From: Peptococcaceae bacterium
GTDB taxonomy: Bacteria; Bacillota; Peptococcia; Peptococcales; Peptococcaceae
Length of the DNA stretch: 64,000 nt
Assembly: GCA_019420345.1 (NCBI GenBank)
Contig: JAHZHI010000001.1
Coordinates: 1-64,000, forward strand
Direction of reading: 5' to 3'
Part shown: piece by piece, positions 50,664 through 58,504 of the stretch
Numbering within the stretch: position 1 is the first letter of the stretch
Layout of the letters: the number at the start of each line of letters is the position of its first letter
The notes under the pieces: model-generated
What the model was told of the DNA's origin: nothing
What the model saw: only the letters and a program-made list of their open reading frames with translations
The model's database searches: none
Position numbers and translations under genes: made by a program

Positions 50664-52346
50664 TTATAGAGGTATCGGATTGACACCCATAATAATGAAC
50701 CCACCGACAACAATAACGGCCACGATACACATAATCGCGCACGCTGCAAGGTTCATCTTCATAATTCGACCTTCATTACCGATCGAACCCGTTGTTGCGC
50801 AAACCGAGACAACAGCATTGACACAAATCATGTGACCAATACCGCCACCCATGTTCTGCAGGGCAACGATGAGAACTTCAGGCAAATGCAGCATGGAAGC
50901 CGTTTCAAACTGCAGGGATGCGAAAAGGGTGTTAGAAACGGTGTTAGAACCGGACATGAATGCACCCAATACACCGATAAATGGCGAAATAACCACAAAC
51001 GCTTTCCCTGCAACAGAAGCCAAGGCTTCAGCCATTACAAGAAGCATGGATTCCTGAGCCTGTGCAGAAACACCAGTCATGGTGAGGGAGTCAATGTTCG
51101 TGAAGCGGAACAGGTTAACCATTGCAACCCCGAAGAGCAAGGCAATAGAAGCAGCAGAAATCTGATGGAAGGTGTCCGTGATAGATCCCTTGATATCAGA
51201 GCTTCTCATTCCATGGAAGAAGAAGGTGAAAATTGCTACGACAATAAAGATTGTCCCTGGACTCCACAGAAGTGCATAGTTCCAGTCCTGACCAAAGATA
51301 ATGCCGCTGTCACCAGTACCGATCGTAAAGCTCTGAAGAGCAGAAGCCCATTCAGCACCCTGGGTCTGAGCAACACGAGTACCAACGAGGATGATTGCAA
51401 TCAGTACATATGGGAGCCAAGCTTTTACCATGGACATGTCGCTGGTCTTTGGCGCAGCAACAGGTGCATTGGACAGCCAGCTCTTATCCCATTTGTCTTT
51501 GGAATCGAAGGTCCATACTTCTTTTGGAACGAGGAAGCCCTTCTTTGCTGCAGCCATCGTCACGAACAGAGTGATAACAGCAGGAACAAGCGCTGTCAAT
51601 TCTGGCCCTACGAAGAAAGCAATCAGAAGGAAGAACACATCGAATACAACAGAAGTAAAGATGATGAATGGAATAACCGGAATAACATCACTGAACTTTC
51701 TGTTTTTGCCAAAGAACTTGGTCAAGAAAGCGATACCAACGATGATGATAACCGGGGTTTCAATTGCCATTGGAATAGCAGTCCACTGAGTCAGTGCCAT
51801 ACGCCATGCATCAGGGTTGGACAGAGAACTCAAAGATTCCTGAACCGTGATGAATGCGGTGTTGGTAGGCGTACCTGCAGCACCGAAGCAGCCTGGAACC
51901 GTGTTATACTGCAGGGTTACAACAGCTGCTGCCAATGGAGGGAACCCTAAACTGATCAGCAGAGGTGCACAAAGTGCGGCTGGTGTACCAAAACCAGCAG
52001 CCCCTTCAATGAAGGCACTGAATACATACCCGATAATGATTGCCTGCAGACGTGCGTCAGCGGTAATACCGTTGAACATACGGTTGATAGCAGACATTGC
52101 ACCAGATCTGGACAAGGTGTTCATGATCAGGATAGCACCGAAAATAATAACAAGTGTTTCAATGGCGCTTAAGAAACCGGTGATGGTATAAGCGAAAGCA
52201 TGAAGCAAAGACATTTTCCAAAGGGCAATTGCGAAGATTGCTGTTAACGCCCAGGCCAATGGCAGTGCACGCTTTGCGGACCAAGAAAAACCGGTCATTA
52301 AGACGATTGTAAGAATAATTGGAATAAAAGCAATTATAGCGTACAA
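50664..52346 (-). CDS. lldP: L-lactate permease
   Basis: A 560-residue multi-pass permease of the LctP family, taking up or exporting lactate (and glycolate) with protons. Family signatures: AFIEGAAGFGTPAALCAPLL, TLQYNTVPGCFGAAGTPTNT, PFIGVLGAFMSGSNTVSNTL and NVVS-like ICVNAVVSVCATTGSIGNEG. The start is TTG with GGAGG 7 bases before it. It has its own promoter and terminator; no lactate dehydrogenase gene lies beside it. Confidence 0.95.
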   Translation of the reverse strand: MYAIIAFIPIILTIVLMTGFSWSAKRALPLAWALTAIFAIALWKMSLLHAFAYTITGFLSAIETLVIIFGAILIMNTLSRSGAMSAINRMFNGITADARLQAIIIGYVFSAFIEGAAGFGTPAALCAPLLISLGFPPLAAAVVTLQYNTVPGCFGAAGTPTNTAFITVQESLSSLSNPDAWRMALTQWTAIPMAIETPVIIIVGIAFLTKFFGKNRKFSDVIPVIPFIIFTSVVFDVFFLLIAFFVGPELTALVPAVITLFVTMAAAKKGFLVPKEVWTFDSKDKWDKSWLSNAPVAAPKTSDMSMVKAWLPYVLIAIILVGTRVAQTQGAEWASALQSFTIGTGDSGIIFGQDWNYALLWSPGTIFIVVAIFTFFFHGMRSSDIKGSITDTFHQISAASIALLFGVAMVNLFRFTNIDSLTMTGVSAQAQESMLLVMAEALASVAGKAFVVISPFIGVLGAFMSGSNTVSNTLFASLQFETASMLHLPEVLIVALQNMGGGIGHMICVNAVVSVCATTGSIGNEGRIMKMNLAACAIMCIVAVIVVGGFIIMGVNPIPL

Positions 52347-52394
52347 TTTGTTACCTCCTCTTTTTTAATTACTCTGAAAAATTCTCACCAATTC

Positions 52395-52422
52395 AGTATA
52401 CCCTATAAAATGTTTGTTACAA
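52395..52422 (-). promoter_or_regulatory. Promoter of the lactate permease gene
   Basis: -35 TTGTAA (52417-52422), 16-base spacer, -10 TATACT (52395-52400), minus strand. Confidence 0.65.
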
Positions 52423-52445
52423 GATTATTTTTACTTCTTTTGCCT

Positions 52446-52475
52446 AAAAAAAACTTATACAAAAGTAAATAGTTT
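52446..52475 (-). terminator. Weak AT-rich terminator candidate after the phosphoesterase gene
   Basis: AAACT (52451-52455) pairs with AGTTT (52471-52475), followed on the minus strand by eight T. The stem is short, so this is uncertain. Confidence 0.35.
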
Positions 52476-52545
52476 CTCACAATTTTGTAAATATTATGTA
52501 TGTTTCCACATAAATTGTCTAAATTGCTTCAAAATTTCTTTACAA

Positions 52546-53382
52546 TCATACTATATCCACAATGACCAATTCTGGCTGATTATTGATGCGCGGCACCATT
52601 GGGTCCACGGCGAACCCGCTTCCTACCACAAAATGATAAGGCGCTCGCTTGCCGCGCTTATAAATCCCTTTTGTATAGCGTGGAAATAGACCTTGACCGG
52701 GTGCAAAGATACCTTGATTTTTCAAACGCCATTGTCCGCCATGCGCGTGCCCGCAGAAAACAATGTTCTTGTTTAACTGATCGAATAAGGCCGTATGTTC
52801 TGGGCGGTGACACAACAACATCCGATATTCCTCATGAGAAGATGCGACATCTTTTCTTAGGATCTGCTGGATATCATACAGCCACAAATCTTCATTAGCA
52901 TAAGCCGTCTGATCTCTTACACCAAATATTTCAATCCAGGTTCCGTGAACACGTACGCGAATCTTTCGATTATCCAGAACATGAACACCCCAAAAGCGGC
53001 TGATGTCATTTTTTAATACTTCAAAATCTGCCATGCCCTCATCATGGTTACCACTTACATAATACACCGGCCGCCATTGACAGACCCCATCCAAAAATGT
53101 GAGCGCTTCGAAGCCGTCACGACCTGGTTCAAAGAAATCACCGGCCAAAAAGATCAGATCCACCTGCTCTTTTCGCACCAAACGCGCCAATGCACGGCCA
53201 CTCCATATGCCATCCCCATCATGAAAATCTGAAATAAGAGCGATTCTCAATCGTCTATTTCCGTTCCACGCAGGATCTTCAATGGTATGACGCGTAATCT
53301 TTGCCTCATAGTTTGTCAGCTTTTTCAAGGGCAAACTCGATAACGCCAGAGCAAGCCCAGCACAACTCCATCCAACGTTCAT
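52546..53382 (-). CDS. Calcineurin-like metallophosphoesterase, membrane-attached
   Basis: A 278-residue protein with a short hydrophobic N-terminus (WSCAGLALALSSLPL, signal anchor) and a metallophosphoesterase domain: ALISDFHDGDG, LAGDFFEPG, VSGNHDEG and FCGHAHGGQW, the di-metal site motifs in order. It belongs to the YaeI/YkuE-like group; some members act on lipid-linked phosphates, but the substrate is not readable. The start has AGGAG 8 bases upstream; an in-frame extension to 53460 lies inside the neighbour's terminator. Confidence 0.9.
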   Translation of the reverse strand: MNVGWSCAGLALALSSLPLKKLTNYEAKITRHTIEDPAWNGNRRLRIALISDFHDGDGIWSGRALARLVRKEQVDLIFLAGDFFEPGRDGFEALTFLDGVCQWRPVYYVSGNHDEGMADFEVLKNDISRFWGVHVLDNRKIRVRVHGTWIEIFGVRDQTAYANEDLWLYDIQQILRKDVASSHEEYRMLLCHRPEHTALFDQLNKNIVFCGHAHGGQWRLKNQGIFAPGQGLFPRYTKGIYKRGKRAPYHFVVGSGFAVDPMVPRINNQPELVIVDIV

Positions 53383-53440
53383 AAGAACCTCTCCTTCCAC
53401 ATACGCACGTGTACCTTTTTGTTCTGTCTCATTATAAATT

Positions 53441-53486
53441 AAAAAACTGATCAACGCCATGACAATGTCAATGAGTTGATCAGTTT
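53441..53486 (-). terminator. Terminator of the glycosyltransferase gene
   Basis: AAACTGATCAAC (53444-53455) pairs perfectly with 53475-53486 and is followed on the minus strand by six T. Confidence 0.88.
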
Positions 53487-53490
53487 CTCT

Positions 53491-54774
53491 TTATCGTTTC
53501 ATATCTTCAATGGATTTAACCACGGTATGTTCAATCGGCGTCCATTCAACCTTTTTGAACAATGCAACGACAGCAATTGGCACATAAGTAAACATGAATA
53601 ATGGAAATGTAAACATTGTTCGGATTTTCATCCAGCTTGATGCCAAAATATGGTCCCACTCGGTGATGGTTGTCACGGTTCCCAGGAAAAACAGCATGCA
53701 GTAATAATATCCCAGAGAAAATGCCACAGCAGTGCCACAAGCACCTAACAATTGTCCTTGCACGCCTGCTCCAGCAAAGAACGTGATATAAATAATCATG
53801 CCGATATTAAATGCCAGGCTGGCCAGCATGATCAGCAGGGCTGGCATGATGTTCATCAGCATATCAAAGGCGCTGAAACTGGCACGATCAAAACGAAAGA
53901 TGCTTTTTGCAAGACCAATCCCATGCTTTCCCAGTACTTGATAAAACCCTTTTGCCCAGCGCATGCGTTGATTCCAGGATTGTTTGAACGTTATTGGCTG
54001 CTCATCATACAGCATTGCTTCACCAGCATAACCAATTTTTTCACCGGTCACAACCGTCGCTGCGGTAAATTCAATGTCTTCCGTCAGCAAATGATAGTTC
54101 CAGCCGCCGCGTTCCTTGATCAAATCTGCAGCCACCATGAACCCAGTGCCGCTGATGGCACAGCTGTTGTGCAATACATATCTTGGACGATTCAAATATT
54201 CCGCCTCGCGCAAAAACCATAACCCATAACCGGATGAAATCCAGTTTTGCGCATAGTTTTTGGAATTGCGATAGCTGGTAATGACGCGATACCCTTGATC
54301 AAATACTTTGTTCATTTCAGCCACATAGTTTTTAGTCAACAGGTTGTCGGCGTCCAACACCAAGAACGCTTCATAATCATTGGCAGGATCTGCGAAAATC
54401 TTTTCAAAAGCAAAATTCATGGCATAGCCTTTGCCAATGTATTGTTTGTTAAAGCGCTCGAACACGGTGCACCCCAAGTCACGGCAGATATCAGCCGTAT
54501 TGTCGGTGCAGTTATCGGCGACCACAAAAATATGCAGCTTATCTTTTGGATAGTCTTGCTGCAAAATGCTTCTGCACAGTTCGCCAATAACCTTGCTTTC
54601 ATTACGTGCCGAAATTAAAACGGCAATCTTATGTTGTTTTTTAGGAACATATTCTTTTTTTTGTTTTTGCTTGTCAACCAGTCCAACAATTAAATAAATG
54701 ATCTGGTAAAAATACATCACAAAAAAAATGATTCCTATGGTTAAATTAACTCCATATATCAACGATGCCACCAA
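53491..54774 (-). CDS. Family 2 membrane glycosyltransferase
   Basis: A 427-residue processive-type glycosyltransferase with one N-terminal helix, a cytoplasmic GT2 domain and C-terminal membrane helices, as in cellulose, hyaluronan or poly-N-acetylglucosamine synthases. Motifs: VLISARNESKVIGEL, ADNCTDNTAD (nucleotide-sugar Asp), VLDADN (DxD), LLTEDIEF (TED, catalytic base) and QRMRWAKG (QxxRW). No partner genes (deacetylase, PilZ) lie near, so the polymer is unknown. The start is TTG (or the GTG one codon later) with GGGAGG upstream. Confidence 0.92.
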   Translation of the reverse strand: MVASLIYGVNLTIGIIFFVMYFYQIIYLIVGLVDKQKQKKEYVPKKQHKIAVLISARNESKVIGELCRSILQQDYPKDKLHIFVVADNCTDNTADICRDLGCTVFERFNKQYIGKGYAMNFAFEKIFADPANDYEAFLVLDADNLLTKNYVAEMNKVFDQGYRVITSYRNSKNYAQNWISSGYGLWFLREAEYLNRPRYVLHNSCAISGTGFMVAADLIKERGGWNYHLLTEDIEFTAATVVTGEKIGYAGEAMLYDEQPITFKQSWNQRMRWAKGFYQVLGKHGIGLAKSIFRFDRASFSAFDMLMNIMPALLIMLASLAFNIGMIIYITFFAGAGVQGQLLGACGTAVAFSLGYYYCMLFFLGTVTTITEWDHILASSWMKIRTMFTFPLFMFTYVPIAVVALFKKVEWTPIEHTVVKSIEDMKR

Positions 54775-54816
54775 TACGAACCTCCCCTAAGTTCCATGCA
54801 TCAAACATTTTCTTCT

Positions 54817-54845
54817 AGTATAGCCAGTTTTGTGACGTTTAGCAA
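54817..54845 (-). promoter_or_regulatory. Promoter of the glycosyltransferase gene
   Basis: -35 TTGCTA (54840-54845), 17-base spacer, -10 TATACT (54817-54822), minus strand. Confidence 0.8.
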
Positions 54846-54848
54846 CAA

Positions 54849-54886
54849 AAAAACAGCACCTGATCTTTAGAGAAAAGCAAGCGCTG
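54849..54886 (-). terminator. Possible terminator of the TraX-like gene
   Basis: CAGCA and TGCTG arms close a large, partly paired loop; the minus-strand RNA then has seven T. The stem is short but the U-tract is good. Confidence 0.5.
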
Positions 54887-54904
54887 CTGCAAAAACCGCC
54901 CCTT

Positions 54905-55624
54905 TCACATGAACCATAGACGCAACAATCCTAAAATCAGAAGGTGCCCTGGATAAAAAATGTAAAAGAACCATTTTGAAAAAGTTTTCCCCTTTTTCAT
55001 ACGTTTGCCATTGTAACAAAAAACGATGACCACGGCAGCGAGCGCCATGCCAGCAACTTGCCCAATCGTCCAACACAGCGCCATCGACAATGGATAAACA
55101 TCGACACCAACAGCCATTGAATTCAGGGCAAACACACCCATTGCCATCAGAAACGCATACGCCGTTTTTTGCTTATCATTCGCCGCCCAAGCAAAAAGCA
55201 AGGTAAAGATCGGCGCCAACACGGCCCAGTCCGAATGCAAAGACAACGCTGCTAAAACAACGATCAGCACCACTTTAACCTCATACCGCTGCACAAATTC
55301 CAATACCAAAAGAATGGCGAAACAAAGCAGCAATGTGAAAATCATATTCATGCCAACGAAATCCAACACGGCGCCTTTGGTGAACGCCAGACAAAAAGGC
55401 AGTTCAGAAATAACTGCAAATACCGCCAATCTGGCCGCATAACGCTTTTTTGAATGGGTGTAGTGATAGCCTTCCACAAGAAAATAACACATCACCGGCA
55501 TCGTAAAATACCCAATGTCCTTAAAACACTCGGCCCAAAAAGTCCCAGAGGTCATGAAAACATTAGAAATATGATTCAATAACATCGTCAACATCGCCAC
55601 ATATTTGATCGCGTCTCGACTCAC
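54905..55624 (-). CDS. TraX-family membrane protein
   Basis: A 239-residue integral membrane protein of the TraX family, named for the F-plasmid pilin acetylase but common in Bacillota chromosomes and related to acyltransferase-3 proteins. Family parts: IKYVAMLTMLLNHISNVFM near the N-terminus, GYFTMPVMCYFLVEGYHYT, RLAVFAVISELPFCLAF, and the C-terminal FYIFYPGHLLILGLLR. It probably acetylates an envelope component, but this is inferred. The start is GTG; a second GTG two codons upstream (55630) is also possible but closer to the AAGGGGG site. No conjugation genes are nearby. Confidence 0.88.
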   Translation of the reverse strand: MSRDAIKYVAMLTMLLNHISNVFMTSGTFWAECFKDIGYFTMPVMCYFLVEGYHYTHSKKRYAARLAVFAVISELPFCLAFTKGAVLDFVGMNMIFTLLLCFAILLVLEFVQRYEVKVVLIVVLAALSLHSDWAVLAPIFTLLFAWAANDKQKTAYAFLMAMGVFALNSMAVGVDVYPLSMALCWTIGQVAGMALAAVVIVFCYNGKRMKKGKTFSKWFFYIFYPGHLLILGLLRLWFM

Positions 55625-55650
55625 CGACACCCACCCCCTTTGCTTCCGCC

Positions 55651-55659
55651 ATTATACCA
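55651..55659 (-). promoter_or_regulatory. Extended -10 promoter of the TraX-like gene
   Basis: TGGTATAAT on the minus strand, 27 bases before the start codon, with no clear -35. It lies only 20 bases from the insertion-sequence-flanking hairpin. Confidence 0.6.
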
Positions 55660-55671
55660 CGCCCACCGCAT

Positions 55672-55699
55672 AGAAAAAAAGCGGCAGTCTCCTGCCGCT
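55672..55699 (-). terminator. Terminator hairpin, left copy beside the insertion sequence
   Basis: An 8-bp stem AGCGGCAG-TCTC-CTGCCGCT (55680-55699) with seven T following on the minus strand. The identical 20 bases stand at 57241-57260 on the other side of the insertion sequence, without the T-run. Confidence 0.85.
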
Positions 55700-55714
55700 T
55701 TCAGACTGTAGATA

Positions 55715-55753
55715 AACCCTATTTTGGCATTTTTGCCAAAATAGGGTTTTCTC
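55715..55753 (-). terminator. Terminator of the transposase gene
   Basis: AACCCTATTTTGGCA pairs perfectly with TGCCAAAATAGGGTT around a 4-base loop; minus-strand RNA continues TTTATC. Confidence 0.75.
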
Positions 55754-55784
55754 ATCTATTCTGAACAATAGCAGCTATCTTCCC

Positions 55785-57152
55785 TCAGATAGCTGCCACT
55801 GACGTCCCATGTGTATTCTTCCATTTCCTCATTGCCAGTTTCTTCAAATTCATTGCAGCATATTTAAGCTTCACCCAGTTTGTCACTTGGGCCAAGCCTC
55901 TATACGGTGTATAGCGCATCCCATGCTTTTCTTTTGCATCTGCAAAGACGCGCTCTATCTTTTCCTGTCGTTGCTTGTACAGCTCTTTGTATTTGTGTGT
56001 ATGTCTGGCATCTTCTGCCATTTCTACATAATCACTCCACAGATGCCGGGTAACGGTTTTCTCGTTCTTTGCGTTACTGGTGCATTGTTCTTTTGTCGGG
56101 CACGCTGCGCAGATGTAGCTTCTGCTTTTGTATTCTCTGTATCCGTTTCTATTGGTGGTGGCGTAATGGAGTATTTTGTTTTCGGGGCAGATGATGTCAT
56201 CATTGTAGCTGTCATAGACGTATTCGTACCATGGGTGTCCGCCTTTTTTCCCTTTTGGTCTGGTGTAGGCGGTTGAAAGGATGCGTCCTTGGCTAAATAT
56301 TCTTCTGCAGATCCATGGTGTTTTGTAGGCGCTGTCTGCGACGACGATCTGGTGCCCTGGATAATGTTCACATAGTTGGTCGTAGAGTGGATCAAAGGCT
56401 GTACTGTCGTGAATGTTTCCTGCTGTAACGACGACATCTAAGATGAAGTTGTGGCTGTCGCATGCTGTGTGGGCTTCATAGGCAAAGCATTTCTTGTGTT
56501 CTCCTTTGTGGAAGAGTCCGCTGTCTGGGTCTGTGGTTGAGACGATGGCTTCTTTTTCTTCTGGTGGTTGGTCATCGTCGTCAAAGGGTTTTTTGTCATG
56601 TTCTTCGCGGTCTTTGTTGATTTCAGCAAAAAGTTCTTTGGTGTATCGTTTGGTTTGTTTGGGTACGGACTTCTTTGCTTTTTTCTTTGTATTGGCACTG
56701 GCTTTTATATGGGTGCCATCAATGAATATCGCTTCTGTGTCGAGATAGCCTTCTTCGGCAGCAGTATTTAAAATCCAGCGGAAAACATATTCGATCGTTT
56801 TTTGAGAAAAGCGGTGTTTGAAATTGTGGCTGACGGTGGAGAAATGAGGGATGGGATCATTGATGGGAATGCCTAAGAACCAACGGTATGCCATGTTCAT
56901 ATTGATTTCTTCCAGGGTACGGCGCAGGGAAGGGATAGCGTAGATGTGCTGGATAAGGACGATCTTGAATAAGATAACGGGATCGACACTGGGACGGCCG
57001 TTGTCTTCGCAGTAAAGGTCTTCGACAAAATCATAGATTTTGTCGAAATCAATGGCAGCATCTATTTTACGGAGAAGGTGGTCTTCTGGAACCATGGCTT
57101 CAAGACTGACAAATTCAATGACGTTACGTTTATTTGGATATTTAGCTAACAT
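55785..57152 (-). CDS. IS1182-family transposase
   Basis: A 455-residue DDE transposase. The N-terminal domain (VPEDHLLRKIDAAIDFDKIY, GRPSVDPVILFKIVLIQHI) and the catalytic region (IFIDGTHIKASANTKKK, VVADSAYKTPWICRR, ERVFADAKEKHGMRYTPYRG) are those of the IS1182 family; a cysteine pair (ICAACPTKEQC) sits between. No frameshift or stop was seen. The ATG is 8 bases after GGGG; a GTG three codons upstream is an alternative start. Confidence 0.94.
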   Translation of the reverse strand: MLAKYPNKRNVIEFVSLEAMVPEDHLLRKIDAAIDFDKIYDFVEDLYCEDNGRPSVDPVILFKIVLIQHIYAIPSLRRTLEEINMNMAYRWFLGIPINDPIPHFSTVSHNFKHRFSQKTIEYVFRWILNTAAEEGYLDTEAIFIDGTHIKASANTKKKAKKSVPKQTKRYTKELFAEINKDREEHDKKPFDDDDQPPEEKEAIVSTTDPDSGLFHKGEHKKCFAYEAHTACDSHNFILDVVVTAGNIHDSTAFDPLYDQLCEHYPGHQIVVADSAYKTPWICRRIFSQGRILSTAYTRPKGKKGGHPWYEYVYDSYNDDIICPENKILHYATTNRNGYREYKSRSYICAACPTKEQCTSNAKNEKTVTRHLWSDYVEMAEDARHTHKYKELYKQRQEKIERVFADAKEKHGMRYTPYRGLAQVTNWVKLKYAAMNLKKLAMRKWKNTHGTSVAAI

Positions 57153-57199
57153 ATGAATCACCCCATATACATTTTACTGCATGTTGAGGCTTAAGACGA

Positions 57200-57230
57200 G
57201 AAAAAGGCCACCTTGCGGTGACCTTTTTCG
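57200..57230. terminator. Terminator inside the right end of the insertion sequence
   Basis: AAAAAGGCCACC and GGTGACCTTTTT pair around TTGC (one G-U pair), with T-runs on both strands. It would stop transcripts entering from the stalk-domain gene upstream. Confidence 0.8.
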
Positions 57231-57240
57231 ACAAGCTGAA

Positions 57241-57260
57241 AGCGGCAGTCTCCTGCCGCT
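57241..57260 (-). repeat. Target-site duplication, right copy of the terminator hairpin
   Basis: Same 20 bases as 55680-55699. Joining the flanks without the element restores a complete terminator (stem plus seven T) just after the stop codon at 57269. Confidence 0.85.
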
Positions 57261-57268
57261 TTATCTTA

Positions 57269-58327
57269 TTATGCTTTTGACAACAGTGCTTCTACATTCA
57301 ATACATGACGATTGCCATCAAGATCAACAGCCACAAGTTTGTCACCGTCCATACTCAGCTTACACTCATTGATAGCAAAGTCTACATCCACGCTTACACG
57401 CGAGGAACGATCCCCGATTTTATCAATATAGAGACGATTTGGATCAATTGTAAACGGTCCCTGATGCAGCCCAGCAGTAGAATAAAGATATTCGCCGTCT
57501 GTTGTGTAATCAGAAGTATTCGCGATCGTGCCAATATATGTCATCATGCCAGTTTCATCAGTGGTCATATCGGCTGGCACGCTGACAATATCCATTGTGA
57601 AATTGTTCGATACTGAGTGCATCATTGAAATGCCCAAATACGGCTGACCATCGATCAATTTTGCATTGTGCAGATCGATCTTATCTTTATTCGCCGGAAC
57701 AAACCAATCTGCTATTTCTTCAGGCGCGCTCAAATACGCCCCGATTTTCTCCTCGCTGTTCTCTTCGAAAACATACAAATGATCTTTCACCGCAGACGTT
57801 TCACCCTGAAGCAGATTGAATGTCAACGGCGTCCCTTCGATTGAAATTTCCTTCGCGTAATATGGATCATCGTTAATCACCCAATCCGCATCACTCGTGA
57901 TCGTGACCGTGCGACTGGCATTGTCCCAGTCAATCGTGCCCAACGTTTCCGCAAAAGCACGGGCCGGTACATAAGCGCGGCCTTCAGCACTGATCGTCAT
58001 CGGCGTATCCAGCGCAATACGCTCGCCATTGGCATAAAAATAATCGGCACCATTTTCAAAAATCGCTGAATAATGGTTGCGCTCATTTTCAATATACACA
58101 CTACCATTAACATAAGTCACACCACATTGCAGCGATTCGCTAATAATGCGCAGCGGCAGCATCGTTCTGCCGGAATCAGAAATATACGGCTGACCAACCG
58201 TTGCGTCAGAATAAATCGCCTCATTGTTGACCACAAGCGCCATATTCGTTGACGCCGCCTGTGCTGGAACCGCGCACGCGCACAACAACGCTCCGCCAAC
58301 GATCATGGCTTTCACTCTCTTTTTCAT
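57269..58327 (-). CDS. Secreted copper-amine-oxidase-N-like (stalk) domain protein
   Basis: A 352-residue exported protein. The signal peptide (MKKRVKAMIVGGALLCACAV, cut near AQA) is followed by two stalk-domain halves, GRTMLPLRIISESLQCGVTY and GRAYVPARAFAETLGTIDW, then DNASRTVTITSD. The C-terminal 190 residues are unassigned and not clearly like those of the two stalk-domain proteins at 0.1-2.4 kb. GGAGGA lies 8 bases before the start; a TTG five codons upstream overlaps that site. It stands next to an AgrCA-like two-component pair and carries three repeated sequences in its promoter. Its terminator was split by the insertion sequence. Confidence 0.8.
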   Translation of the reverse strand: MKKRVKAMIVGGALLCACAVPAQAASTNMALVVNNEAIYSDATVGQPYISDSGRTMLPLRIISESLQCGVTYVNGSVYIENERNHYSAIFENGADYFYANGERIALDTPMTISAEGRAYVPARAFAETLGTIDWDNASRTVTITSDADWVINDDPYYAKEISIEGTPLTFNLLQGETSAVKDHLYVFEENSEEKIGAYLSAPEEIADWFVPANKDKIDLHNAKLIDGQPYLGISMMHSVSNNFTMDIVSVPADMTTDETGMMTYIGTIANTSDYTTDGEYLYSTAGLHQGPFTIDPNRLYIDKIGDRSSRVSVDVDFAINECKLSMDGDKLVAVDLDGNRHVLNVEALLSKA

Positions 58328-58349
58328 GTTGCATTCCTCCAAACTTGAT

Positions 58350-58431
58350 GATAATTGGCCACAGCTATAGCTTTATTATAGGATAACTGCTCAATTTGAA
58401 CAGAGCTGTGGCACGAACAGGCGATAACTGG
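58350..58431 (-). promoter_or_regulatory. Promoter with three direct repeats, candidate regulator sites
   Basis: -10 TATAAT at 58375-58380 (minus strand); the -35 is weak, so an activator may be needed. Nine-base direct repeats on the plus strand are GATAATTGG (58350-58358), GATAACTGC (58382-58390) and GATAACTGG (58423-58431), spaced 32 and 41 bases, close to whole helical turns. Nine-base direct repeats are the usual target form of LytTR regulators, and one is encoded 1.5 kb away. Confidence 0.45.
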
Positions 58432-58451
58432 CCACGAAAACATTTACAGCA

Positions 58452-58499
58452 TAAAAAAGAAACAAACACAGCACAAAATCATGCCATATTTGTTTCTTT
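58452..58499 (-). terminator. Terminator of the two-component operon
   Basis: AAAGAAACAAA (58456-58466) pairs with TTTGTTTCTTT (58489-58499) with a T-run following on the minus strand, next to the sensor kinase stop codon. Confidence 0.8.
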
Positions 58500-58504
58500 G
58501 ATCG

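Larger units (their letters stand above)
55700..57240 (-). mobile_element. IS1182-family insertion sequence
   Basis: About 1.54 kb with one transposase gene. Ends are imperfect inverted repeats: left TTCAGACTGTAGATAAA (from 55700) and right, read inward, TTCAGCTTGTCGAAAAA (from 57240), matching at about 12 of 17 positions. It is flanked by direct copies of a 20-base hairpin (24 bases if ambiguous edge bases count), which is taken as the target duplication. Inside each end lies a strong hairpin terminator (55715-55753 and 57200-57230), shielding the element from outside transcription. The transposase is intact, so the insertion looks recent. Confidence 0.85.
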
